Shown here: one piece after another, positions 1-6,408 of the stretch
Numbering within the stretch: position 1 is the stretch's first letter
How the letters are laid out: every line of letters begins with the position of its first letter
Assembly: GCF_022780145.1 (NCBI RefSeq)
Contig: NZ_JALEXO010000130.1
Coordinates: 1 to 9,201 of the forward strand
Source: Intestinibacter sp.
GTDB taxonomy: Bacteria; Bacillota; Clostridia; Peptostreptococcales; Peptostreptococcaceae
DNA: 9,201 nt
Reading direction: 5' to 3'
Made by a program: the position numbers and the translations under genes
Notes under the pieces: generated by a model
Told to the model about the DNA's origin: nothing
The model's input: the letters and a program-made list of their open reading frames with translations, nothing else
Databases searched by the model: none

Positions 1-370
1 GTGCTAATGCTGCTACTATATAAGCTGCTGCAGTTCCTAATGTTAAAGCTCCTACTAATGGACTAGTCATGAATCCATATACTAATACGAATGTTACTAA
101 TGAATCTCTTAATACTAATCTCATTTGATATTTTCTAGCAACTTCTTCTTTTGAAAGTGATTTTTTAATTTCTAAGTCTACTTCTACTAAGTTTCTAACT
201 ATTTCACTTACTAGAGTGAAGAATCCAGCTGCTGCCATTGAAATTATAATTCCGTTTGTCATACCTGCTACTAGGCCATTGTATGATACATAAGTAAAAC
301 ATACTGTAAATGATAATACTAAATCTCTAAACATTTTGTTATCCATATCGTTTCTAAATAATTTGTTCAT
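1..370 (-). CDS. Hypothetical multi-pass membrane protein, 3' end cut by window edge
   Basis: I do not recognise this family. Reading the minus strand from the ATG at 370 gives 123 uninterrupted codons to the window edge, starting MNKLFRNDMDNKMFRDLVLS. A strong AGGAGG ribosome binding site lies 8 bases upstream, which fixes the start. Residues about 16-58 are hydrophobic and could form two membrane segments (small residues such as AGMTNG and MAAAGF between or within them). A charged stretch at about 59-89 (VDLEIKKSLSKEEVARKYQM) looks cytoplasmic, and residues about 90-123 are hydrophobic again, so two more segments are likely. There is no signal peptide or catalytic motif. It lies downstream of the M20 amidohydrolase in the same direction, but a terminator separates them, so it is probably its own transcription unit. 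Coding status is well supported by the start site and length; the function is unknown. Confidence 0.75.
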   Translation of the reverse strand, partial: MNKLFRNDMDNKMFRDLVLSFTVCFTYVSYNGLVAGMTNGIIISMAAAGFFTLVSEIVRNLVEVDLEIKKSLSKEEVARKYQMRLVLRDSLVTFVLVYGFMTSPLVGALTLGTAAAYIVAALA

Positions 371-708
371 ATCCACTACCTCCTAAAACTTTTAATTAAT
401 TTATTTTTTTATATTTTATTTTCTTGTCTTTTGTTAATTCAATTATATATCGCAAACTATAAATCTTCTATAAGTATATTAACCCAAAATATCACAATAT
501 TAACATAATCTAACTTTTAGTTTTTTTATTGTTTATTTTTATATAAAAAAGTAACAAACCATTGAAACTACAAAGTTGTATCTATGTTTTCCGAAAAATT
601 TTAATTTTTATTAAAAGCAATATACTCCTTATTTTAGCCGTAAAATATATTGTTATATTCATGCATTTTTTGAAATCGTTTTCCAATAATTCAATCTATT
701 TTCTCGAT
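371..708. other. AT-rich intergenic region, no convincing gene
   Basis: This gap separates the membrane-protein start from the M20 gene terminator. It is very AT-rich. On the minus strand a TATAAT hexamer (reverse complement of 442-447) sits about 70 bases before the membrane-protein ATG and may be its -10 box, but no good -35 hexamer sits 16-18 bases upstream of it, so I do not call a promoter. The only open frame of note on the plus strand starts with TTG at 562, has no ribosome binding site and ends inside the terminator; I treat it as chance. Confidence 0.5.
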
Positions 709-757
709 AAAAAAACAAGTAACTATCACAAAACAAACCTTGTGACTGCTACTTGTT
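709..757 (-). terminator. Intrinsic terminator after the M20 amidohydrolase gene
   Basis: On the minus strand an 8-bp stem (AACAAGTA at 714-721 with TACTTGTT at 750-757) encloses a small internal loop and a further 5-bp stem (TCACA at 726-730 with TGTGA at 741-745). It is followed by a T tract (complement of the A run 709-713). It lies about 23 bases beyond the M20 stop codon, the expected place for that transcript to end. It also ends any read-through from the HAD gene upstream. Confidence 0.75.
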
Positions 758-779
758 AAACTATCAATAAATCTCAAAA

Positions 780-1934
780 CTACCCCATGATAGAAATCAA
801 ATTATAAAGTGTACATATAGCATAAGGGAAAATCTCCTCGCTAAAATCGAACTTACTATTGTGAATAGGCCAGTTTTCACCGCCATTTTCGGCGAAAAAT
901 ACTATCCTAACTCCAGGAATTAATCTAAAATAATACGCCGCATTATCTCCTGCCAAGAAAGGTTTCTCTCCTAAGACAAATCTATCTCCGAATATTTCCT
1001 TGCCGACTTGACTTCCCATTTTGACTAATTCTGGGTTGTTTACTAAGCCAGGAAGGTGTGATATTAAATCTACATCGATAGTTGCATTTGTTTCTTCTTC
1101 GATTGCCTTCATCTTATCTTGTAAATAAGTCAGTACATAACTGAAATTTTCATCGCTAAATGCTCTTAGAGTCCCCTCTAATTTAACAGATTCAGCCATT
1201 ATGTTGTTTTTAACTCCACCGTTTATAGTTCCCATTCCAAGGACAAATTGCATCTTGTCCTTTAATTCTTCGTTGATATCATCTATAGCACTTACTACCT
1301 TTGCAGATACAGATATTGCGTTTATTCCCTTTTCTGCCTCGCCCCAATGTGCTGATTTTCCAGTTACTTCGATGCCAACTCTACCCAGAGTTGCTGTAGA
1401 TACACTCTTTTGGATCTCCATTCCTATTGGCTCTGAGTTTGCGTAGTGGAAGATGATCATCTTGTCTACCTTTGGGTTTTCTAGGACTTTTTCTTCTATT
1501 AGCTTTTTAGCTCCTTTTCCTACTTCCTCTGCTGGCTCGAAAATAAATTTGACATTGCATTTTAATTGTTCTCTGTTTTTATAAAGCAATTTGGCTACAC
1601 CTAATGCAGTCGCTACTATACCGTCGTGACTACAAGCATGCATCGCACCTTTATTTTTAGACTTAAAGCTTAAATTAGTCTCCTCTTCTATAGGCAATGC
1701 ATCTATCTCAGCTCTCAATGCAACTGTAGGAAAGCTAGGATCGTTCATCAAAGTAGACACAGCACCTGTATCTCCTACTATGTATGCATCTAAACCAATT
1801 TCCTCTAGGCATTTTTTTATGAATTTAGATGTTTCATATTCTTCTTCGCTAATTTCTGGATACATATGTATATGTCTTCTTATTTTTACAACCTCTGGTA
1901 TTACATTCTTTATATCTTCACTATCTACAAACAT
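780..1934 (-). CDS. M20-family amidohydrolase (N-acyl amino acid / aminoacyl amidase type)
   Basis: A 384-residue cytoplasmic metallohydrolase of the M20D type, which splits amide bonds in N-acyl amino acids or related conjugates; the exact substrate cannot be read from sequence. Family landmarks appear in order: RRHIHMYPEIS near the N-terminus, ALRAEIDALP at 72-81, MHACSHD at 98-104, EPAEE at 133-137, H163, the lid-domain GKSAHWGEAEKGINAI at 192-207, GGVKNNIMAE at 239-248 and IHNSKFD at 357-363. Likely metal ligands are C101, H103, E137, H163 and H358, with E136 the probable general base. Two variations stand out: MHACSHDGI where MHACGHDxH is usual, and AGDNAAYYF (328-336) where GSEDFAYY is usual. 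Length is normal for the family. The start has AAGGAGAGG upstream. It follows the HAD gene by 66 bases with no terminator between, so the two are probably co-transcribed. Confidence 0.9.
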   Translation of the reverse strand: MFVDSEDIKNVIPEVVKIRRHIHMYPEISEEEYETSKFIKKCLEEIGLDAYIVGDTGAVSTLMNDPSFPTVALRAEIDALPIEEETNLSFKSKNKGAMHACSHDGIVATALGVAKLLYKNREQLKCNVKFIFEPAEEVGKGAKKLIEEKVLENPKVDKMIIFHYANSEPIGMEIQKSVSTATLGRVGIEVTGKSAHWGEAEKGINAISVSAKVVSAIDDINEELKDKMQFVLGMGTINGGVKNNIMAESVKLEGTLRAFSDENFSYVLTYLQDKMKAIEEETNATIDVDLISHLPGLVNNPELVKMGSQVGKEIFGDRFVLGEKPFLAGDNAAYYFRLIPGVRIVFFAENGGENWPIHNSKFDFSEEIFPYAICTLYNLISIMG

Positions 1935-2000
1935 TAATAGTCCTCTCCTTTATAAAATACACCGTATATTTCTAATTTCTAAATTATTACATCCAAATAA

Positions 2001-2798
2001 TTAAATTTTAAAGTAGCTCTTTATAACCTCCATAACTCCATTTTCGTCATTTGATTTAGCGTGATAGTTACTGATTTGTTTTAATTTTGGATGTGCATTT
2101 TCCATAGCATAGCTGTATTTACAGCTTTGAAGCATTTCATAATCGTTTAAATAATCTCCGAAAGCCATCGTTTCATCGTAAGTTATTCCATAATATTCTT
2201 GTATTCTCTTAATAGCTTCTCCTTTGTTTACTCCTGGATTCATAAAATCCATCCATAACTCACCTGATACGCAGATTAAAAAATCATCTTCGACCTCACT
2301 AAATTCATGAGATAAATATTTTTCAGAGTTCTCATCATGGAATAATGCTATCTTACAGATTCTATCTCTACCTTCTCTGACAACATCTAACACATCATCT
2401 AATACTTCTAGTTTTTCGTAGTACATAGCGGCGTTCTTTTTAAATATTTCACCTGTATTTTCAGTGTAAGCACCCTTTTCGCCACATAAAACTATCGATG
2501 CTCCCTTTATCTTTCTAGCTATTTCAACTGGTTTAAATAATTTTTCTTTGTCGATTTCATCGAAATATATCATTTTATCATTATCTAAAACCATAGCTCC
2601 ATTTTCACTTATATAAATAAAATCTTGATCAAATCTCTTAAATATCTCAACTAAATTGTAGTATTGTCTACCACTTGCTACTATAAATCTAACGTTTTTT
2701 TCGTTTAATTTACCTAAAACATAATCCATCTCTTTAGGAAAATTCTTTTGACTGTCTAAAAGTGTTCCATCCATATCACTTGCTATTATTTTAACCAT
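2001..2798 (-). CDS. Cof-type HAD-IIB family phosphatase
   Basis: A 265-residue soluble hydrolase of the haloacid dehalogenase superfamily, Cof/IIB subclass, which usually removes phosphate from sugar phosphates or other small phosphorylated metabolites; the substrate is not predictable. Motif I is SDMDGTLL with nucleophile D8 and acid/base D10; motif II is ASGR at 41-44; motif III lysine is K192 in NKGEAIKRI; motif IV is GDYLNDYEML with D215 and D219 for magnesium. The IIB cap domain lies between motifs II and III (about 80-185). The C-terminal AMENAHPKLK and NGVMEVI are typical of the family. The ATG has AAGGAG upstream. The M20 amidohydrolase follows 66 bases downstream with no visible terminator, so an operon is likely. 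Upstream, a TATGT-N6-ACATA inverted repeat at 2851-2866 could be an operator, but no clear promoter is visible. Confidence 0.93.
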   Translation of the reverse strand: MVKIIASDMDGTLLDSQKNFPKEMDYVLGKLNEKNVRFIVASGRQYYNLVEIFKRFDQDFIYISENGAMVLDNDKMIYFDEIDKEKLFKPVEIARKIKGASIVLCGEKGAYTENTGEIFKKNAAMYYEKLEVLDDVLDVVREGRDRICKIALFHDENSEKYLSHEFSEVEDDFLICVSGELWMDFMNPGVNKGEAIKRIQEYYGITYDETMAFGDYLNDYEMLQSCKYSYAMENAHPKLKQISNYHAKSNDENGVMEVIKSYFKI

Positions 2799-2893
2799 AT
2801 TTTTCTCCTTAATATTCTCATTCTAACCATATATTTCTAAAAATAACCTATATGTATTTTAACATACTCTAAAAAATAAGAAACTTTTTGCAC

Positions 2894-2921
2894 AAAAAAA
2901 TCTAGATAAAAATCTAGATTT
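2894..2921 (-). terminator. Intrinsic terminator overlapping the ADP-ribosylglycohydrolase stop codon
   Basis: On the minus strand the perfect 10-bp stem AAATCTAGAT (complement of 2912-2921) and its partner (2898-2907) enclose a 4-base loop, and a run of seven T follows (complement of 2894-2900, part of it in the stem). The TAG stop (2914-2916) and the last two codons lie in the 5' arm. The stem is AT-rich, so strength is uncertain, but the hairpin plus T run is clear. Confidence 0.72.
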
Positions 2922-3864
2922 CTTCAAAATTTATTCTATCTATTAAATTTAATATATCTTCTTTTCCTCTTAGTAATTCATACCATCTAGTAGGTATTCC
3001 CTCAAATCCGTAAATAATTCCTGCTAATCCACCTACAACGGCTGCTGTTGTGTCGGTGTCATTTCCATATGCAATCGCCTTTTTTATAGCCTCTTCATAT
3101 GAGCTACTTTCTCTGATAACCTTAAACGCTGTCTTTAAGCAGTCGATTACATATCCAGTACCTCTTTCGACTATATTTCCATCTGGCAATATATTGTTCT
3201 CAAATTCATCTAAATAATCTTGTTTATATTTATATATCTCTCTAAGAGATTTAATAGCATCATTATATGCTTCTTCAAATTCCATACCCTCAAGCATATA
3301 TTTTGCTATCAAATTGTAAAATGCACAGCATACATGGTTGCAAATATGACCATGTGTAATCATAGCCTGCTCATGAGAATCAATAACTAACTTTACATCT
3401 CCTTCATTTTCAAGAAGCGCTAGAGCCAATGTTCTCATCAAAGCTCCATTTCCTTTTCCTTCTGGTTCACATAGACCAGATCTCCTTGGGCTTGTCCCCC
3501 TTGCATAATCAGCTAATGCCCTTAAGGTTTGTATTCCTACATCAAAGATGTTTCCATCTATAGCCCATAATCCATCTGACAGCCATGCCAAAAATTTCTT
3601 AGCCACATTATCTATGTCAAATCCATCACATTCTATGTAGCTATCCATTATACATAAAAACTGAGCACCGTCATCTGAATATGTACCAAAAGGCACATCG
3701 CTGTAAGTTTTTCTAAAATTATCCGGAGTAATTATATCAATTTTATCTAACTCTGGAATCCTCTCCTTTGGATTAAATTCATATGGTACCCCCACAGCAT
3801 CACCTATAATCAATCCCCAAATTCCACCTAACACCTTATTTCTTGGATACGACACTTTATTCAT
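2914..3864 (-). CDS. ADP-ribosylglycohydrolase family protein (DraG/ARH-like)
   Basis: A 316-residue all-helical hydrolase of the DraG/ARH family, which in characterised members removes ADP-ribose from proteins or nucleic acids using two magnesium ions. Visible landmarks: GIWGLIIGDAVGVPYEF at 14-30, YSDDGAQFL at 62-70 (metal-binding block, usually TDDT), FDVGIQT at 107-113, GNGALMR at 138-144, THGH at 170-173, and the C-terminal metal block GNDTDTTAA at 267-275 with D269, D271 and T272. The family ending GLAGIIYGFEGIPTRW is intact. All main metal-binding acids are present; SDDG instead of TDDT is, as I recall, usual in one bacterial subfamily rather than a sign of loss. The start has AAGGGGG 9 bases upstream. 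No ADP-ribosyltransferase or macrodomain gene is adjacent, so the target is unknown. It appears to be a single-gene unit. Confidence 0.9.
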   Translation of the reverse strand: MNKVSYPRNKVLGGIWGLIIGDAVGVPYEFNPKERIPELDKIDIITPDNFRKTYSDVPFGTYSDDGAQFLCIMDSYIECDGFDIDNVAKKFLAWLSDGLWAIDGNIFDVGIQTLRALADYARGTSPRRSGLCEPEGKGNGALMRTLALALLENEGDVKLVIDSHEQAMITHGHICNHVCCAFYNLIAKYMLEGMEFEEAYNDAIKSLREIYKYKQDYLDEFENNILPDGNIVERGTGYVIDCLKTAFKVIRESSSYEEAIKKAIAYGNDTDTTAAVVGGLAGIIYGFEGIPTRWYELLRGKEDILNLIDRINFEEI

Positions 3865-3910
3865 AAAGCATGCCCCCTTTAAAATAAACTTTGTTAATAT
3901 TATATCTTAT

Positions 3911-3939
3911 ATTATAAATTAAAAACCTTTTCTTTTCAC
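3911..3939 (-). promoter_or_regulatory. Probable promoter of the ADP-ribosylglycohydrolase gene
   Basis: On the minus strand GTGAAA (complement of 3934-3939, 4 of 6 matches to TTGACA) is spaced 17 bases from a perfect TATAAT (complement of 3911-3916). Transcription would start about 40 bases before the ATG. A second TATAAT (complement of 3899-3904) lies nearer the gene but lacks a good -35. In such AT-rich DNA chance matches are common. Confidence 0.45.
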
Positions 3940-3989
3940 TTTTTTTTAGTTCAAATACACAAAATTTATCTGATAAGTTCAATATTTTC

Positions 3990-4020
3990 AAAAAAAAAAG
4001 TTGGTGTTATTTCACCAACT
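3990..4020 (-). terminator. Strong orphan intrinsic terminator
   Basis: On the minus strand a perfect 8-bp stem (AGTTGGTG / CACCAACT, arms 3999-4006 and 4013-4020) with a 6-base loop is followed directly by about ten T (complement of 3990-3999). This is a textbook intrinsic terminator. The nearest recognised gene upstream on this strand is the SGNH hydrolase, which ends 340 bases away and already has its own terminator, so this one may end an unrecognised short transcript. Confidence 0.8.
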
Positions 4021-4271
4021 AAACACATCTAAAACCAGACCTTGTAAGTTTACGCAATCTGATCAAAATTTTTAATCAATATTTGAGATTGAAATGTATA
4101 TTGAAAATATTAAGGAAGATAATCTTAATATATTAATTCTATACTCCCCTTTAAACTCCTTCATTATTTCAAATTTTTTTTTATTTTTTATTTTACAATT
4201 TTCTTTATATTTTATAGTTTTTGTATATATTTATATTTTTATTTTAAAATAAATTTTATTGATATATTTTC

Positions 4272-4318
4272 AAAAAAATAAAGAAAGAAGATAGCACCGC
4301 TCCCTATCAACTTTCTTT
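4272..4318 (-). terminator. Intrinsic terminator of the SGNH hydrolase gene
   Basis: On the minus strand an 8-bp outer stem (arms 4280-4287 and 4311-4318), a 2x2 internal loop and a 5-bp inner stem (GATAG/CTATC, arms 4290-4294 and 4304-4308) close a 9-base loop. A run of seven T follows (complement of 4272-4278). It lies about 45 bases beyond the hydrolase stop codon. T residues on the other side also let it act in the plus direction, although no plus-strand gene ends here. Confidence 0.75.
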
Positions 4319-4363
4319 TTTAAAAGTTAAAACATATTAAAATATACTCACTTTATCTAAAAA

Positions 4364-5011
4364 TTATTCCATAATTTCTTTTATTTTATCCTTAAAAGCA
4401 TATGCTAAAATTCTATGACCTTCTTTATCTAAATGTAGCGAATCCTCATGACTTGGATTAACATAAAATCCTGCATCCATAAAATAAGCTCCATGATCCT
4501 TTGCTACCTTTTCGTAGCATTTAGAAAATTGTAGACTTTTTTCTCTTGCTATATTTCCACCAAATGAATCTGCATAAGGTGATTCCTCTATATCCTTACC
4601 TATATGGATAGGAGCAACTAATAATACCTTGCATGGATTGTGATCTTCATTTTTTTCCTTGCTGTAATTAATAGCCTTGTCCACTATCTTTCCTGCACCA
4701 TCTGCTATATCAGCAGCAGGCATATTAAATCTCTTCTTTAAATCATTACTACCTAGCATTATAACTACTAGATCCACAGGATAGTTACTCTTTAAAGCTA
4801 CGTCGAAGTATTGTTCTCCATTTCTATTTTCTCCCATTGGATCATCTAATATAGTAGTTCTTCCATTTAAGCCTTCTTCTATTATCTTGTAATTTCTACC
4901 TAACATGGATTGTAATCTTCCTGTCCATCTTTCATTTGTACTGAATCTTTTGCCATTAAGAGGATTATATCCATAAGTATTTGAATCACCATAACATAAA
5001 ACATTAATCAT
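4364..5011 (-). CDS. SGNH/GDSL hydrolase (esterase or acyltransferase type)
   Basis: A 215-residue serine hydrolase without a signal peptide, so probably cytoplasmic. SGNH blocks are complete: block I YGDSNTYG with nucleophile S10, block II glycine in EEGLNGRTT (G47), block III MLGSND with N89, and block V DSLHLDKEGH with catalytic D190 and H193. The layout CYGDSNTYGYNP, RWTGRL, EEGLNGRTT, DDP and IMLGSND closely resembles the arylesterase/acyltransferase subgroup that includes the Mycobacterium smegmatis acyltransferase; this is from memory, not an alignment. The natural substrate is likely a small acetyl or acyl ester but is not known. The ATG is preceded by GAGGAGG at good spacing; an ATG-TAA pair just upstream is not a usable start. 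It is a single-gene unit with its own terminator and diverges from the amidase operon. Confidence 0.92.
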   Translation of the reverse strand: MINVLCYGDSNTYGYNPLNGKRFSTNERWTGRLQSMLGRNYKIIEEGLNGRTTILDDPMGENRNGEQYFDVALKSNYPVDLVVIMLGSNDLKKRFNMPAADIADGAGKIVDKAINYSKEKNEDHNPCKVLLVAPIHIGKDIEESPYADSFGGNIAREKSLQFSKCYEKVAKDHGAYFMDAGFYVNPSHEDSLHLDKEGHRILAYAFKDKIKEIME

Positions 5012-5222
5012 TTTACATACTCCTCCTCAATTATTTTCTAGTATTAATTATTAAAATATAGTATTTAAAACATATTTCATATTTTTATTTTTTATTTGTT
5101 TGAAAATTTAAACTATTTAAATTCCCATAAATACGAAATTATGCACCCATATATAATAATATACCACTATAAAAATAAAAAATAAATATCTTTTAATGGG
5201 ATTTATCAATGGTTACATTTTA

Positions 5223-5252
5223 TTTACAATAAAAATATTTTCATGATATAAA
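5223..5252 (+). promoter_or_regulatory. Probable promoter of the amidase and regulator-kinase operon
   Basis: TTTACA (5223-5228, 5 of 6 matches to consensus) is spaced 18 bases from an extended -10, TGATATAAA (TG at 5244-5245, hexamer TATAAA at 5247-5252). Transcription would start near 5259 and leave a short leader with the AAGGAGGG site at 5279-5286. An alternative pair, ATGATA (5243-5248) and a perfect TATAAT (5266-5271) spaced 17, would start at about 5278, right at the ribosome binding site. A second TTACA at 5213-5217, 11 bases upstream of the TTACA within the -35, makes a direct repeat of one helical turn that an OmpR-type regulator could bind. Confidence 0.5.
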
Positions 5253-5293
5253 TAAAAAATAAGTATATAATTTACTCTAAGGAGGGATTATAT

Positions 5294-6394
5294 ATGAAAA
5301 AATCAATTACATTTTTATTGACCTTTATATTGGCTTTTAATATATTTTTTGTAAGTAATAATAGTATCTCAGAAGCACAAACTTCACCAACTAAATCAGC
5401 TATTATTACGTCAAATACTACATATTTAAGAAGCGAACGCAGTACTAGCTCTTCAAAGCTCAAAACTCTAACAAAAAACAACATAGTGACTGTAATGGGA
5501 TATAAAGGCAACTGGCTTAGAGTTAAAGCAGGTACAAAATCAGGCTACATACTATCCAAATACGCTACTATCATGAAAGCACAAACTACGACATCATCTG
5601 TAAACTTTAGAAAAGGTCCTGGCACAAGCTATTCATTAATATCAAAAATTCCAAAAGGAAAAAAAATCTATCTAATATCTAAATCAGGTAATTGGAGCAA
5701 AGTTTATTACAACGGAAAAATAGGGTATTTATCAAGCAAATATGCAAAAGGTAAATATAGAATATGTATAGATGCTGGTCATCAAACAGTCGGTGATTTA
5801 TCTAAAGAACCTATAGCTCCTGGATCTTCAGAATTAAAAATCAAAGTCTCTTATGGTGCAGTTGGTTCATACACTAAAGTTCCAGAGTACAAGGTCAACC
5901 TAAACGCATCTAAAGTACTTAGATATATCTTAGAAGACCGTGGTTATGATGTAATAATGATAAGAGATATAAATGACATAAAAATGAGCAATGCAGAAAG
6001 AGCTAAATTTGCCAACAAAAATAATTGTGATTTATTAATAAGAATCCACTGTAACTCAGCTGAAGAAAACAACCTAAAAGGAGCTACTATTTTCACTCCA
6101 CTATATAACAATAGATATATATCATCAAGTAAATATAAATCTATATGTAAGCCAAGCTCTGATATAGCTAAATTAACAAATACAGCATTAGAAAATCGCG
6201 GTATAAAAATGTTTGGCTATAAACTTTATAAAACTGAAACATTAACTGGATTCAACTGGTCTGAAGTTCCTTGCGTGCTTTTCGAAATGGGATTTATAAG
6301 CAATAAAACTGATGACTATAACTTAAACGACCCTGCTTATCAAAAGAAATTTATGCAAGGTGTTGCCGATGGAATAGATGCTTATTATAAATAG
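5294..6394 (+). CDS. Secreted N-acetylmuramoyl-L-alanine amidase with two SH3b domains
   Basis: A 366-residue exported peptidoglycan hydrolase that cuts between N-acetylmuramic acid and L-alanine of the stem peptide. Residues 1-28 are a signal peptide (KK, then a hydrophobic core, likely cleaved after SEA). Two bacterial SH3 wall-binding domains follow at about 35-94 (YLRSERSTSS, GNWLRVKAGTKSGYILSKYA) and 97-153 (NFRKGPGTSYSLI, GNWSKVYYNGKIGYLSSKYA). The catalytic Amidase_3 domain is at 155-366 with zinc ligands H163 (DAGH), E198 (VPEYKVNL) and H252 (RIHCNS), and catalytic E331 (LFEMGFISN). The 35-residue gap between H163 and E198 is longer than in Bacillus amidases but, as I recall, usual in clostridial ones. 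The start has a strong AAGGAGGG. Only 14 bases and no terminator separate it from the response regulator gene, so co-transcription is likely. Confidence 0.95.
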   Translation: MKKSITFLLTFILAFNIFFVSNNSISEAQTSPTKSAIITSNTTYLRSERSTSSSKLKTLTKNNIVTVMGYKGNWLRVKAGTKSGYILSKYATIMKAQTTTSSVNFRKGPGTSYSLISKIPKGKKIYLISKSGNWSKVYYNGKIGYLSSKYAKGKYRICIDAGHQTVGDLSKEPIAPGSSELKIKVSYGAVGSYTKVPEYKVNLNASKVLRYILEDRGYDVIMIRDINDIKMSNAERAKFANKNNCDLLIRIHCNSAEENNLKGATIFTPLYNNRYISSSKYKSICKPSSDIAKLTNTALENRGIKMFGYKLYKTETLTGFNWSEVPCVLFEMGFISNKTDDYNLNDPAYQKKFMQGVADGIDAYYK

Positions 6395-6408
6395 GAAAGG
6401 GTGTTTTT

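Larger units (their letters stand above)
3865..4363. other. Long intergenic region with two terminators and no recognised gene
   Basis: This 499-base gap holds the ADP-ribosylglycohydrolase promoter (3911-3939), a strong terminator at 3990-4020 and the SGNH-hydrolase terminator at 4272-4318. Between the two terminators are 250 bases with no recognised gene. On the minus strand there is a 30-codon frame (4072-4164, MKEFKGEYRI...) without a proper ribosome binding site, and then a separate frame of 18 codons ending RKLTRSGFRCV at a TAG (4019-4021) that overlaps the terminator. These could be remnants of a decayed gene, the body of a small RNA, or chance. An AT-rich inverted repeat, ATATTAAG/CTTAATAT, spans 4107-4131. 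Confidence 0.45.

Noticed and set aside
432..501. TTGTTAA and TTGTGA words suggesting a Rex or CRP/FNR site upstream of the membrane protein
   Set aside because: Neither word has a matching inverted half at the right spacing; common by chance in such AT-rich DNA.
709..757. Two-part hairpin considered as a riboswitch or regulatory RNA
   Set aside because: It lies just past the M20 stop codon, ends in a T tract and resembles no riboswitch class I know; a terminator explains it.
562..759. 65-codon plus-strand open frame starting with TTG
   Set aside because: No ribosome binding site, AT-driven composition (I, F, K, N), and it ends inside the minus-strand terminator of the M20 gene.
1201..1446. 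81-codon plus-strand open frame
   Set aside because: Lies wholly antisense to the strongly supported M20 amidohydrolase; no ribosome binding site or domain.
1780..2004. 74-codon plus-strand open frame
   Set aside because: Antisense to the M20 start and the HAD end; no start signals and no recognisable motif.
4072..4164. 30-codon minus-strand frame MKEFKGEYRI... in the long gap
   Set aside because: No ribosome binding site before its ATG and no known similarity; kept only as part of the description of the gap.
5272..5511. 79-codon minus-strand open frame
   Set aside because: Antisense to the amidase signal peptide and first SH3b domain; shadow of that gene.
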